A stretch of 64,000 nt of DNA from Ruminococcus sp. AF31-8BH (GTDB taxonomy: Bacteria; Bacillota; Clostridia; Lachnospirales; Lachnospiraceae), in assembly GCF_003460605.1 (NCBI RefSeq), contig NZ_QTVN01000003.1, positions 186,328 through 250,327 on the forward strand, written 5' to 3'. The notes beneath the pieces were generated by a model, which worked only from the letters and a program-made list of their open reading frames with translations, searched no databases and was not told where the DNA came from. Each line of letters begins with the position of its first letter. Position 1 is the first letter of the stretch. Made by a program: the position numbers and the translations under genes. Shown here in pieces: positions 52,628 to 61,415 of this stretch.

Positions 52628-53860
52628 TTAATCATTGTCTTTTTTGTTTCTCTTAAGGAGCCAGATCACAACTGCAATTCCGATAATGATTACAACGACT
52701 AGAATCCAGATCAGTGATGTCATGCCGGAAGAGGTCTTCTCCACATTCTCACTGGATGCTTCCTGTCCTGCACTGTCCGTTGGAGTGGCAGCCTCAGTTG
52801 GCTTCTCTGTAGGTGCGGATGTCTCAGTCGGCTCTGGAGTTGGGGTACTGGTCTCAGTCGGCTCCGGAGTTGGAGTGCTTGTATTAGTTGGTTCCGGAGT
52901 TGGAGTGCTTGTATTAGTTGGTTCCGGGGTCGGGGTGCTGGTATTGGTTGGTTCTGGAGTTGGGGTGCTGGTATTGGTTGGTTCTGGAGTTGGGGTGTTG
53001 GTTGGCTTCGGAGTTGGGGTTGCAGTTGCCTTTGCCTTAGTGTCTGCTGCAGCTTTTCCAACAGCCTGTGCATCATCCTCAGAATTCATATCAATTCCAT
53101 CTTCCGCCTGCGGCTCTGCCACGTCAGAATTGTCAGCTGCTCCAGCCTCTTCTGATCCATTGCCTGCAGCGTTCGTTTCATCCGTATCTGCAGCCACTGC
53201 TGCATCAGCTGTACCTGTCTCTTCTGCTGCCTGCGCAGTGTCAGGAATCAGTTCTACACTGCTCTGCTCAGTATTAGTAGCCTGTGCAATGTCTACCCAG
53301 CCAGATACATCGCCTGCTGTGGTTTTGCCCCAGATGCCGTCCTTGCCGGTGTCAACTTCTACGTCAATATGTAATTTCTCGCCGTTGGCAATGTTGCAGC
53401 CGCCGGATACTGTGCCATATTTCTTGCCAGGTCCCTTGTAAAGGGAAACAGAACCATCTTCCTTGGCATTTACGGTAATGTCATAATTCACATCTGTACT
53501 TCCATACAGGGCAAGCTCGGAAGCAACAGCCTCAGCAAGAGTTGCTGGCTTCAGATATTTCTCTTCAAGGAAGCCAAACATTCCGTGAAGCTGTGTATAC
53601 AGCCACAGGTTTCCTGCATCGTCCTTGCTCTCTCCTTCTACATGGATAGCCGTTCCATTAGGAATCAGTTCATCGTTCAGCTTCGGACTGTCAGTACTTG
53701 TCTCAGAAAACATGTCCACTCCGCCGTCCGGTGATTCCACAATCATATAATAATCGGTTTTATAATCTACCTGCTGTGATTTCCCTGCATCTGCAAAAGC
53801 GCTTACAGACATACAGAGGGTGAGAACCACAGCCAGCAGCAATCCCAGCTTTTTCTTCAT
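52628..53860 (-). CDS. Membrane-anchored surface protein with SH3-like domains and Pro/Thr repeats
   Basis: 410 residues. The signal peptide ends AFA before DAGKS. Two bacterial SH3-like regions (about 30-100 and 105-190) resemble those that bind cell-wall peptide. A Glu/Ala/Asp-rich segment (about 195-285) is followed by a Pro/Thr repeat stalk with repeats of the type PTPEPTNTST (about 288-360), and a C-terminal membrane helix with a basic tail (LLKRNKKDND). The stalk is encoded by 30-bp tandem repeats and should be extracellular and flexible, spanning the wall. No LPxTG motif is present, so anchoring is by the helix. Function is unknown, with wall sensing or attachment as options. Confidence 0.8.
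   Translation of the reverse strand: MKKKLGLLLAVVLTLCMSVSAFADAGKSQQVDYKTDYYMIVESPDGGVDMFSETSTDSPKLNDELIPNGTAIHVEGESKDDAGNLWLYTQLHGMFGFLEEKYLKPATLAEAVASELALYGSTDVNYDITVNAKEDGSVSLYKGPGKKYGTVSGGCNIANGEKLHIDVEVDTGKDGIWGKTTAGDVSGWVDIAQATNTEQSSVELIPDTAQAAEETGTADAAVAADTDETNAAGNGSEEAGAADNSDVAEPQAEDGIDMNSEDDAQAVGKAAADTKAKATATPTPKPTNTPTPEPTNTSTPTPEPTNTSTPTPEPTNTSTPTPEPTNTSTPTPEPTETSTPTPEPTETSAPTEKPTEAATPTDSAGQEASSENVEKTSSGMTSLIWILVVVIIIGIAVVIWLLKRNKKDND
52821..53000 (-). repeat. 30-bp minisatellite, six copies, coding for the Pro/Thr stalk
   Basis: Six tandem 30-bp units starting at 52821, 52851, 52881, 52911, 52941 and 52971, each coding ten residues. They differ mostly at synonymous or Thr/Glu positions. 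Copy number can vary by slippage without a frameshift. Confidence 0.85.
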
Positions 53861-53905
53861 AAATGTCCCCTTTTCCCTGTTATATACTTTTTTATGCTAG
53901 TCTTT

Positions 53906-53933
53906 ATTGTACCACATCACCAAGAAGTTGCAA
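53906..53933 (-). promoter_or_regulatory. Promoter of the surface-protein gene
   Basis: Minus strand TTGCAA (53933-53928), a 16-bp spacer and TACAAT (53911-53906), about 46 bp upstream of the ATG. Confidence 0.55.
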
Positions 53934-53988
53934 CCACTTTTTTCTTTATTTTTCCAGTATTCGAGCCGGATAAGAGTGGTTTTACTTC

Positions 53989-54596
53989 TTGAACGACAAA
54001 AGGCCCGGCGTTCGTGGTATAATCAGTTTATGCTACTTTTCTGAACTGTATAAAACTTACGGCAGGATCAGAAAAAATCAGGCAACGCCGCGTCAGATGC
54101 TGAAACTCGTTATCTATGCAGCAATGAATCGAATCTACTCAAGCCGGGATATCAGGAAGGCATGGAAACGGGCTATTACGAAAAACCAGACCCGGTTATA
54201 CACGAAACTAACTTCTTTTGTGGCTGAATGCGAAGAACTTCCCTTTTTTGAAAGATATGGAGAGTCACTTAGGATTTAAGTATTCAGAGATCGTTGCAGA
54301 TGCCGGATATGAAAGTAAAAAAAACTATCTTTTCATTGCGGGGAACAGACAGAAGATCTGGAACGGATCACAAGTGAGTATGGAACGATGCTCCGTATGA
54401 ACCGCAGTATTCAGGCAGAAGGTTCTTTTGCCGATGTAAAAGAAGACATGAATTTTCGGAGATACCTGTACCGAGGAAAAGCGAATGCACTGGCAGAGAG
54501 CATCCTTCTTGCAATGGGACGAAATATCAATAAGCTTCATTGCAAGATTCAGACCGGAAGAACAGGAAGTCATCTTTTTTCATTAAAGACGGCATA
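53989..54596 (+). pseudogene. IS1182-family transposase remnant
   Basis: Three pieces of one transposase lie in two frames: an N-terminal part (about 53989-54235, with QMLKLVIYAAMNRIYSSRDIR), a middle part in another frame (about 54240-54350, FLKDMESHLGFKYSEIVADAGYES, which holds a catalytic aspartate region), and a C-terminal part (54388-54596, MLRMNRSIQAEGSFADVKED to TGSHLFSLKTA). Most of the catalytic core is missing, since an intact family member is about 450-550 residues, and at least two frameshifts occur. It cannot make a working enzyme. Its tail matches the family well. Confidence 0.82.
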
Positions 54597-54676
54597 GATT
54601 TAGATGGTTGAAAATAAAACAGTTCGAAATAAGGCATGCCGAAAGGGATGTCTGGGAATGAACTGTGTTTATAGAG

Positions 54677-54712
54677 AATGGCATCGAAACCACAACCAGT
54701 TTCGATGCCATT
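54677..54712. repeat. Perfect 14-bp hairpin at the right side of the IS remnant
   Basis: AATGGCATCGAAAC/GTTTCGATGCCATT with an eight-base loop. It probably belongs to the insertion sequence. Another stem-loop (CCTTCTTTC/GAAAGAAGG, 54777-54809) lies just before the fucI stop. Confidence 0.6.
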
Positions 54713-54826
54713 TGGGCTTAAAGCAGGGCTGCCGCCCAGCAAAAAATATTTGCTAATGCGACAGCCCCTTTCGCGTCCTTCTTTCGAAGTCTTGGGGGGA
54801 GAAAGAAGGCGATTATAAAAAGCTAA

Positions 54827-56623
54827 TTATTTATAAAGAGGTCCATAATTCTTGCAAGCTCTGAAGTCTGCACCTTCTTTATCCATTCCAAATGCATTCC
54901 AAGCTGCCGGACGGAAAACATCTGCTTCAGGTACGTTATGCATACAAACCGGGATTCTCAGCATAGAGCACATTGTGATCAGATCTGCACCAATATGTCC
55001 ATAGGAGATTGCACCGTGGTTAGCACCCCAGTTATTCATAACATCATAAGCAGTCTTGAATGCACCGTCTTTGCCATCGCATCTCGGTACAAACCATGTA
55101 CATGGCCATGTGTAGTCAGTACGTTTCCAAAGTGTATCAGATACATCCTCAGGAAGCTCTACAGTCCATCCCTCTGCAATCTGAAGAACCGGTCCAAGTC
55201 CTTTTACAAGGTTCAGACGGATCATAGTTGCCGGCATGGTGGCTCTTGTCTCGAATCTGGAGGAGAATCCGCCGCCACGGAAGTATCCGTTGTCAGCTGC
55301 GTTCCATGTAGTAGCTTTCATGATTGCTTTCTGATCTTCCTCTGTAACGTTCCACCATTCTTTCATTACGCCGTTGCCGTTCTCATCTTTCACAACACCG
55401 GAAGCGTCAAGGCAGCATGCACCAGAGTTGATCAGGTGGATGATACCATCGTTCTCTTTGGCAACGCCCTCAAGATCATATCCTGTAACACGTTTTACTG
55501 CATTTGCACTCCAGTATGTACGAACGTCTGCAAACATCTGAGCACGTCCGGTAAGGAGTTTCATGAACAGCATTCCAAGACCGTTGAGTACATCATTCTC
55601 TGTAGCAAGGATGTATGGCTCTCTTGCTCCGTTCCAGTCGAAGGAAGTATTCAGCATAGCCTCTGCAAAGTCACCGTTCGGATAGAAGTCTGTCCACTGT
55701 CTCTGTCCCTGGAAACCAGCTGCAAGGGCATTGTGTCCGATTGCTTCCTCAGAGAATTTCGGATCAAGCTTGTCGCATCCATTCATAAGTTCCTGGATGA
55801 TAACTGCCATCTTAACTACAAACTCAAACTGCTCTTCTTTCTGCTCTTCTGTCATCTGAAGTTCCGGCGGGTTCTTGTCAAAGCCGATGGTGCAGTTCTC
55901 TTTTGCCCACTTCATTGCTCTGTCGAACTCTTCGTGATCATAGATGCCCTCTGTCATACGGCGGATGATCTCAACCTCGTCAACAGACTCTACACGCATT
56001 CCAAGATAGGACTCGATGAAATCAGGATCGATAATAGATCCGCCGATACCCATTGTAACGGAACCGATCTGCAGCCAGGATTTGTTTCTCATGGTTGCAA
56101 CAGCAACAGCTGCACGGCCGAATCTTAACATTTTTTCTTTTACATCTTCTGGCATTACTGTGTCATCAGCATCCAGAACCTCATGTCCGTAGATACCGAA
56201 TGCAGGAAGACCCTTCTGTGCATGTGTAGCAAGAACGGATGCAAGGTAAACAGCACCTGGTCTCTCAGTTGCATTGAATCCCCATACAGCCTTGATGGTC
56301 TGTGGATCCATATCCATTGTCTCTGCGCCGTAGCACCAGCAAGGTGTAACGGTTACAGTAATATCAACGCCTTCATGTCTGAACTTATCAGCACATGCAG
56401 CAGCCTCACCAACACGTCCGATGGTGCTGTCTGCGATTACAACCTTTACAGGCTCGCCATTGGAATATTTTAAGTTTGCCTCATATAATTCCTTAACGGA
56501 TTTGGCCATATTCATGGTCTGCTCTTCCAGGGATCCTCTTACGTCGAGGGCTCCTCTACGTCCGTCAATTGTCGGTCTGATACCGATTACAGGGTAGCTT
56601 CCGATTAATCTGCTCTTTGCCAT
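54827..56623 (-). CDS. fucI: L-fucose isomerase
   Basis: 598 residues (E. coli FucI is 591). The catalytic and metal residues are E342 (ATENDVLNG), D366 (ADVRTYW) and H536 (ANHGAIS), the equivalents of E337, D361 and H528. The N-terminus [23 protein letters not shown] is diagnostic. It converts L-fucose to L-fuculose using Mn2+, and family members also act on D-arabinose. AGGAGGTATGAACTACT precedes the ATG. A likely regulator is encoded by the divergent AraC gene at 56868. The downstream end lies next to the IS remnant. No fuculose-phosphate aldolase gene lies in the window, so it should be elsewhere. Confidence 0.96.
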   Translation of the reverse strand: MAKSRLIGSYPVIGIRPTIDGRRGALDVRGSLEEQTMNMAKSVKELYEANLKYSNGEPVKVVIADSTIGRVGEAAACADKFRHEGVDITVTVTPCWCYGAETMDMDPQTIKAVWGFNATERPGAVYLASVLATHAQKGLPAFGIYGHEVLDADDTVMPEDVKEKMLRFGRAAVAVATMRNKSWLQIGSVTMGIGGSIIDPDFIESYLGMRVESVDEVEIIRRMTEGIYDHEEFDRAMKWAKENCTIGFDKNPPELQMTEEQKEEQFEFVVKMAVIIQELMNGCDKLDPKFSEEAIGHNALAAGFQGQRQWTDFYPNGDFAEAMLNTSFDWNGAREPYILATENDVLNGLGMLFMKLLTGRAQMFADVRTYWSANAVKRVTGYDLEGVAKENDGIIHLINSGACCLDASGVVKDENGNGVMKEWWNVTEEDQKAIMKATTWNAADNGYFRGGGFSSRFETRATMPATMIRLNLVKGLGPVLQIAEGWTVELPEDVSDTLWKRTDYTWPCTWFVPRCDGKDGAFKTAYDVMNNWGANHGAISYGHIGADLITMCSMLRIPVCMHNVPEADVFRPAAWNAFGMDKEGADFRACKNYGPLYK

Positions 56624-56760
56624 AGTAGTTCATACCTCCTGTTATAAATAAAATTTGCTTTTTATAAACATTTTCTGCGTCAGGTTCTGCGCCTGGGTGC
56701 TGTCAAGGGTTCAGCAATTCTTCTGATTTCCCTTAACCTCTCATATCTTACATTATATGA

Positions 56761-56790
56761 TTGATTCTGGAAAATTACTTGTGTTATAAT
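56761..56790 (+). promoter_or_regulatory. Promoter of the AraC gene next to fucI
   Basis: TTGATT (56761-56766), an 18-bp spacer and TATAAT (56785-56790) with an extended TGT before the -10. I see no good consensus for fucI itself in this 240-bp divergent region. Confidence 0.6.
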
Positions 56791-56867
56791 GGCAAATAAT
56801 AGTACAATATTCACCTTTTCTGTTGGAATGACAAAATTTCAATAAATTTGCGGAAGGAGGAATGATT

Positions 56868-57716
56868 TTGCAGATTATAGATCAGAATGAAGACCGTCCC
56901 AGAGGGACTTATGAGTTTCCTTTTGAGTTTCACCACATTGACCAGAGCCATCCCAGATATGTGATGTCTTACCACTGGCATGTGGAATATGAAATCATCC
57001 GCATTCTTACCGGAGAATTTACCGTCACTTTAGACGAAAAAAGTTTTAAAGCAGTGCAGGGTGATGTGATTTTTGTCCACAGCGGAATCCTGCATTCCGG
57101 AATTCCTGTCAATTGTGTCTATCAGTGCATTGTCTTTGATATGAACGTATTTTTGAAGCTGAATTCCGTATGCGCGGATTACATCCAGAAGATCGTCCAC
57201 CAGGATATTCTGATTTTTCACCACTTTGACCAGCGTTATCCGGATGTTCTTTCGGCAGTAAATTCTCTTTTTCAGTCTATGGATGAAAAAAAGCCTGGAT
57301 ATGAGCTTTCTGTAATCGGACAATTTTACCACTTTTTCGGTATTGTTTTTGGTAATCATTACTACCTTGACAGCCAGCCCAAAGCGCGCCGGGATTACAA
57401 GAGGATCCTGCAGCTGAAGCAGGTAGTGGAATTTATTGAAAAGAACTATGCTTCTCCTCTTACCTTGGGGCAGCTGTCTGATTCCGTATCCATGTCCCCC
57501 AAGTATTTCTGCCGCTTCTTTTCGGAAATGACCCATCAGACTCCTATGGACTATCTGAACCGCCAGCGCATTGAGCAGGCCTGCTACCAGCTTTCCACCA
57601 CAGACGATTCCATAACGGATATTGCCTATCGCAACGGCTTTAATGATCTGAGTTATTTTATCCGTACTTTTAAGAAATACAAGGGAACCACTCCTGGAAA
57701 ATATAAAAAAAGCTGA
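56868..57716 (+). CDS. AraC family transcriptional regulator, possible fucose regulator
   Basis: 282 residues if started at the TTG at 56868, which lies seven bases after AAGGAGG; the in-frame ATG at 56862 is only one base from that site. A cupin sensor (about 20-100, YHWHVEYEIIRILTGEF and VFVHSGILHSGIPVN) is followed by the two AraC helix-turn-helices (SPLTLGQLSDSVSMSPKYFCRFFSEMT and RNGFNDLSYFIRTFKKYKGTTPGKYK). It is divergent from fucI, so it probably controls fucI in response to fucose or a derivative. The effector and operator are not visible. A hairpin at 57892-57909 lies downstream. Confidence 0.85.
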   Translation: MQIIDQNEDRPRGTYEFPFEFHHIDQSHPRYVMSYHWHVEYEIIRILTGEFTVTLDEKSFKAVQGDVIFVHSGILHSGIPVNCVYQCIVFDMNVFLKLNSVCADYIQKIVHQDILIFHHFDQRYPDVLSAVNSLFQSMDEKKPGYELSVIGQFYHFFGIVFGNHYYLDSQPKARRDYKRILQLKQVVEFIEKNYASPLTLGQLSDSVSMSPKYFCRFFSEMTHQTPMDYLNRQRIEQACYQLSTTDDSITDIAYRNGFNDLSYFIRTFKKYKGTTPGKYKKS

Positions 57717-58347
57717 TCCAGTTTGAAAAACAGGGAACAGCTTGAAGCCAAAATTGATTTTCGGAATTGTGCCGGGCGGGAATGCACCTTTACCCCCGCC
57801 CGTGAAAAAGAACTTTATTCTTTTTTCAAAAAGCACCAGATATGTAGAAGATATGATTTTTTTCGCCGCAAGAAAACGACAGAGAACTATTCCCGCATTT
57901 TCATGCGGGCTATGGTGATGCACTTTATGCATCTTCTTTTGCTGTACAGACACGAAAAATCGTATTTTCGTTATACAGGCTGGTTACAGGCTGGTTATTC
58001 CAGGACCCTTATGCTGCGCGTCTCGAGTTAAATGGATGATGGAATGATTGCTGATCAGGCTGAGTAGCCCATGGCAGAAAACTGTCCGCACATACTGCAG
58101 CAGAACGCCGCAGAAAATCAGAAATTTGTTTTTCTCTTTCGTTTCCTCTATTCTAACAAAGTTTTTGGTCTGTTACAATAAAATTCGGTCGTAAAATTCT
58201 CTTATAAATCGACAGCCGTTCCCGTCATTTTCTGCTGTTATTGAGATATTTTATCAATATGCAGCGTTTTCTTTTGGAATAAACGTGCTATAATAGTTTT
58301 AGTTAGAAGATGCTAACAAAAGTACGAAGAAGGGAAGCTGTCAGATC
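57717..58347. other. 630-bp stretch without a convincing gene
   Basis: It holds a 7-bp hairpin CCCGCAT/ATGCGGG (57892-57909), an 11-bp tandem duplication ACAGGCTGGTT (57975-57985 and 57986-57996), AT-rich DNA and the promoter at 58286-58294. An open frame at 57723-58031 starts with TTG, has no ribosome site and has no recognisable protein pattern. It could be remnant DNA. Confidence 0.6.
58286..58294 (+). promoter_or_regulatory. Extended -10 promoter of the metal-binding cassette
   Basis: TGCTATAAT with a poor -35, about 54 bp upstream of the ATG at 58348. Confidence 0.5.
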
Positions 58348-58584
58348 ATGGGAAGACGATATCATTTATCAAAAGCTGTTTCAAAAGACCAGACAAATGA
58401 AATCTTAAAAGAACTTACGGAGCGGGGCGATGTGAAAACTGCCTCAATTTCAGATGATGGACGTTATCTGCATGTAGACACCATTGATGGTGAATTTTCT
58501 GTAGTAATGTATTCTGCAGTAAACATCTGCAGCCGTATTGCAAACTGCGAGCTGTCCTTCGAGGGATTTGACTATACAGCTTAA
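58348..58584 (+). CDS. Small protein of unknown function, encoded with a metal-binding protein
   Basis: 78 residues from an ATG with GAAGGGAAGCTG upstream. No family is recognised. It is charged in its first half and has VKTASISDDGRYLHVDTIDGEFSVVMYSAVNICSRIANCEL, a pattern of short strands and one helix. Two cysteines (about residues 60 and 66) are present but are not a CxxC. The next gene, 29 bp on, encodes an HMA-type metal-binding protein, so the two probably share a transcript from the promoter at 58286-58294. A role in metal handling is inferred only from this pairing. No signal peptide or membrane helix. Confidence 0.6.
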   Translation: MGRRYHLSKAVSKDQTNEILKELTERGDVKTASISDDGRYLHVDTIDGEFSVVMYSAVNICSRIANCELSFEGFDYTA

Positions 58585-58613
58585 AAATATTTACAGAATG
58601 GAGAACAACGATT

Positions 58614-58874
58614 ATGCAGCAATATACTTTAAAAATAGACGGAATGATGTGCGGAATGTGTGAATCTCACGTAAATGAAAGCATTCGAAATGCTTTTTCC
58701 GTAAAAAAGGTTACCTCTTCCCAGGCAAAGGGAGAAACCATCATCCTCACTGAGAAAGATCTTGATGAGAAGAAGCTGAAGGAAACCATCGATAAGACCG
58801 GTTATCAGCTGCTTTCCATCTCCAAATCCCCTTACGAGAAAAAGAAGGGTCTTTTTTCCTTCCTGAAAAAATAA
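58614..58874 (+). CDS. Heavy-metal-associated (HMA/CopZ-like) domain protein
   Basis: 86 residues, one HMA domain. The metal-binding motif is GMMCGMCESHVN (residues about 11-22), in which the two cysteines of CxxC would bind Cu(I) or a similar ion. The betaalphabeta-like order follows, with DKTGYQLLSISKSPYEKKKG at the C-terminus and a Lys-rich tail (LFSFLKK) that is unusual for CopZ. AATGGAGAACAACG precedes the ATG. It is probably a small cytoplasmic copper chaperone or scavenger. No P-type ATPase is present in the window. Co-encoded with the unknown 78-residue protein. Confidence 0.85.
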   Translation: MQQYTLKIDGMMCGMCESHVNESIRNAFSVKKVTSSQAKGETIILTEKDLDEKKLKETIDKTGYQLLSISKSPYEKKKGLFSFLKK

Positions 58875-58909
58875 GCCCTCTTTTCCATAATAATTAATAA
58901 CCCCATAAA

Positions 58910-58952
58910 AAGACCCTGCTTACGCTCTTATAAAAGAGAAAAGCAGGGTCTT
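58910..58952. terminator. Bidirectional terminator between the HMA and pduO genes
   Basis: 12-bp stem AAGACCCTGCTT/AAGCAGGGTCTT with a partly paired loop (CTCTTATAAAAGAG). It ends the HMA transcript and the converging pduO transcript. Confidence 0.8.
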
Positions 58953-58985
58953 CCCATTCTCAATTCTATCATCCATCTATAAGCT

Positions 58986-60050
58986 TCAGCCCAGAATCTC
59001 AGGCAGTACAGACAGTCCGTATTCTGCAAGGCTGTGGTCTTCTTCACCTGTGCCGCCGCTGATGCCAAGTCCTCCGATAATGGTATCTCCGGATTTCAGC
59101 GGGACGCCGCCGCCAAAGATCACAATCTTGCCTCCATCCATCTTATCTACGCCGTAAAAAGTTCCTCCTGGCTGGGCAAGGGCGGAAAGCTCCATGGTGG
59201 ACATCTTCACTGCCACGGAGGTATAGGCTTTCTTAAGTGCTACATCAAAGCTTACCAGAAATGCTCCGTCCATTACATGAACTGCAATGGGATTTCCGTC
59301 TGGTCCACAGACTGCGATCACTGCACGTTTGCCCCGGCGAAGTGCTTCCTGCTCAATCTTCTCGATCAGCTTCTTGGCTCCGTCCAGTGTAATTCTGCCG
59401 GAAACACCAAGACGTCTTAAAACTGCCTGGATCACGGCTTCATCTACAGAATCAGAAGAAACGCCGCCGGACGGCTGTGCCTTCTCTTTCGAAGACAGGG
59501 GCGTACCTGGCGCCTCATGATCAGCTGCGCCAGATAATCCCTTCCCAGACATACTGGCATCGGCATACCTTGCCAGCACATACAGATAGTCAGCCAGACG
59601 GTTCATATATTTCTTACTGCCGGAATCCGTACCGAACTTTACGCTTACTGCTGCAAGTGCGCGCTCAGCCCTTCTTGCAACAGAACGGGTCACATCAATC
59701 TGGGCAGACAAAGGACAGGCTCCCGGAAGAACGGAATCCTTCGGACAATGAAACAAACCTTCCAGACGGTCAATTTCTTCCTCCAAAAGTTCCGTCTTAT
59801 CATCGTTGATCTTATATTCTCTGTTATAAGGATCTGCCACTCCTGCCGTTACTTTGACAAGATTTTCCTGAATCTTCTCCAGGAAACGGATAGTATCCCC
59901 GTCGCTTATCATGGTTTTCACCACACCGATATGGCTGGTCAGCTCATCTATGGTTCCCTCCAACTGGATTCGGTCATCCGATTTGGAAACATTTTTGGTA
60001 TGGACAAGATTGGTGGTTCCCTTGTCTCCATTTTTTGTATAAATACTCAT
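58986..60050 (-). CDS. pduO: Corrinoid adenosyltransferase PduO, two-domain form
   Basis: 354 residues. The N-terminal PduO-type ATP:cob(I)alamin adenosyltransferase (about 1-180) has IYTKNGDKGTTNLV, QLEGTIDELTSHIGVVK and a VTRSVARRAERAL block. The C-terminal domain (about 205-354) is a GlcG/HbpS-like heme or corrinoid-binding domain (AVCGPDGNPIAVHVMDGA and LGISGGTGEEDHSLAEYG). Together they equal Salmonella PduO. It makes adenosylcobalamin for a B12-dependent diol dehydratase. It lies downstream of pduQ after a hairpin. No cobalamin riboswitch is visible in its leader. Its presence implies that the compartment locus uses the B12-type dehydratase (not seen here). Confidence 0.92.
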   Translation of the reverse strand: MSIYTKNGDKGTTNLVHTKNVSKSDDRIQLEGTIDELTSHIGVVKTMISDGDTIRFLEKIQENLVKVTAGVADPYNREYKINDDKTELLEEEIDRLEGLFHCPKDSVLPGACPLSAQIDVTRSVARRAERALAAVSVKFGTDSGSKKYMNRLADYLYVLARYADASMSGKGLSGAADHEAPGTPLSSKEKAQPSGGVSSDSVDEAVIQAVLRRLGVSGRITLDGAKKLIEKIEQEALRRGKRAVIAVCGPDGNPIAVHVMDGAFLVSFDVALKKAYTSVAVKMSTMELSALAQPGGTFYGVDKMDGGKIVIFGGGVPLKSGDTIIGGLGISGGTGEEDHSLAEYGLSVLPEILG

Positions 60051-60160
60051 ATGGCACTCTCCCGGTCTTTTTGTTACCAGTACACTGAAAATAAGACAAC
60101 CTAAGCTGTTGCCTGATGTTCACTATACTGGTAGGCTTCTCACTGTGTAATTGATAAACT

Positions 60161-60197
60161 GGCTTAAGACAGACCCGTTAAGTATCTGCCTTAAGCC
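60161..60197 (-). terminator. Hairpin between pduQ and pduO
   Basis: 13-bp arms GGCTTAAGACAGA/TCTGCCTTAAGCC with one mismatched pair and an 11-base loop. No T-tract, so RNA stability or processing is as likely as termination. A weaker spaced dyad TACCAGTA/TACTGGTA lies at 60075-60133. Confidence 0.5.
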
Positions 60198-60237
60198 CAT
60201 TGCATTCATCAAAATACCGCCTGTGGCGATACCGCTT

Positions 60238-61389
60238 TTAGAATGACCACAGTTTCTTGTAAATCTTTACGATATCTTCCTTGGTAGGAACTCTCGGGTT
60301 CGCAGGTGTGCAGGCGTCTGCAAGTGCTGCGTCTGCCATCTTGTCGATAGCTCCAAAATATTCATCAGGAGAAATGGTTCCAAGTTCCTGAATGGTAAGC
60401 GGAATATTCATTTCCTTCTGCATGAACTGGATCCAGTTTACAAGAGATCTGACGGACATTACTTTGTTGTAATTGCTAAGACCCAGAATATGAGCAATAT
60501 TTGCATATCTCTTCACTGCCGGAAGATATTCTTTCTGGCTCTTGCTGTGTTTGTTAATGTCTGCATTAAACTCAACAATATGAGGAAGAAGCATGGCATT
60601 GGCACGGCCGTGAGGAATGTGGAACACAGCTCCAAGCTGATGTGCCATACTGTGTGTAATTCCAAGTCCTGCTGCATTAAAGGAAAGTCCAGCAAGACAG
60701 GAAGCTACATGCATTTTCTGACGGGCATGCATATCGCTGCCGTCAAGGTAAGCTCTTAACAGAAAGACTCCGCAGATTTCAATTGACTTTTCTGCAAGAG
60801 CAGATGAAAATTCATTGTGATTGATACTTACATAAGACTCAATGGCATGAGTCAGTACATCCATACCTGTATCCGCTGTAATGGAAGGCGGAACACTCTT
60901 TACAAGCTCTGCATCCAAAATTGCCTCATCAGCAGTCAGGCTGTCTGAGATCAGCGGATATTTCACATGATTTTCTGTATCGTTTACAACTGCAAAAGAG
61001 GTAACCTCAGATCCTGTACCACTTGTGGTAGGAATTGCAATAAGACCTACCTTGCCGTAATTGTTGATCTTCAGGGCAAACTCACGGATTGCCTTGGAAG
61101 AGTCAATTGCAGAGCCGCCTCCAACAGCTACTACAACCTCTGGCTGATACTCCAGGAACTTCTTTACACCTACTGCAATTTTTCCTACCGGTGCATCCGG
61201 CACAACATCACTGAATACTTCAAACTCCTTACCACCGCGTTTCAGAGGCTCTGTGATCAGATTGATCATTTCCCCTTTTGCGATGAATGGATCTGTGATC
61301 ACCAGAACTTTTTTGTATGGCAGTTCTGCCAGTCTATCCAGGGAATTGTCACCAAAATGGATGACTGTTTTCATTTCAAAAGTTTTCAT
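60238..61389 (-). CDS. pduQ: Iron-containing alcohol dehydrogenase, probable 1-propanol dehydrogenase PduQ
   Basis: 383 residues, a group III (Fe-type) alcohol dehydrogenase. NAD-site motif GGGSAIDSSKA near residue 95, IPTTSGTGSEVTSFAVV near 135, and metal-binding His residues in GITHSMAHQLGAVFHIPHGRANA (about 255-277), with an Asp in ADTGMDVLTHAIES. In the propanediol locus PduQ reduces propionaldehyde to propanol and recycles NAD+ inside the compartment. Placement after a DeoR regulator and the shell gene pduT supports this. FucO-like lactaldehyde reductase is an alternative, but the pdu neighbours favour PduQ. No clear N-terminal encapsulation peptide is seen. Confidence 0.82.
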   Translation of the reverse strand: MKTFEMKTVIHFGDNSLDRLAELPYKKVLVITDPFIAKGEMINLITEPLKRGGKEFEVFSDVVPDAPVGKIAVGVKKFLEYQPEVVVAVGGGSAIDSSKAIREFALKINNYGKVGLIAIPTTSGTGSEVTSFAVVNDTENHVKYPLISDSLTADEAILDAELVKSVPPSITADTGMDVLTHAIESYVSINHNEFSSALAEKSIEICGVFLLRAYLDGSDMHARQKMHVASCLAGLSFNAAGLGITHSMAHQLGAVFHIPHGRANAMLLPHIVEFNADINKHSKSQKEYLPAVKRYANIAHILGLSNYNKVMSVRSLVNWIQFMQKEMNIPLTIQELGTISPDEYFGAIDKMADAALADACTPANPRVPTKEDIVKIYKKLWSF

Positions 61390-61415
61390 AATTCAATGCT
61401 CCTTTATCGGACAGC

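Larger units (their letters stand above)
53985..54768 (+). mobile_element. Decayed IS1182-type insertion sequence
   Basis: It covers a broken transposase gene, the stem-loop at 54677-54712 and an apparent right end near 54757-54768 (TGCGACAGCCCC). No matching left end could be seen, so the left boundary is approximate and that end is probably lost. It separates fucU and the surface-protein gene from fucI. Confidence 0.6.

Noticed and set aside
52821..53000. 30-bp repeats as a CRISPR array
   Set aside because: The units are contiguous with no unique spacers and keep one reading frame of the surface-protein gene.
52635..53441. A plus-strand frame coding a Val/Gly repeat protein
   Set aside because: It is the antisense reading of the Pro/Thr minisatellite. 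The minus-strand gene has signal peptide, SH3-like domains and membrane helix.
57030..57953. A 307-codon minus-strand frame over the AraC gene by fucI
   Set aside because: It is antisense to clear AraC helix-turn-helix motifs and begins in the intergenic DNA without a ribosome site.
57723..58031. A 102-codon plus-strand frame after the AraC gene
   Set aside because: TTG start seven bases after the AraC stop, no ribosome site and a low-complexity basic translation.
60051..60237. Cobalamin riboswitch upstream of pduO
   Set aside because: The conserved B12-box core was not found in either orientation. The region holds only dyads.
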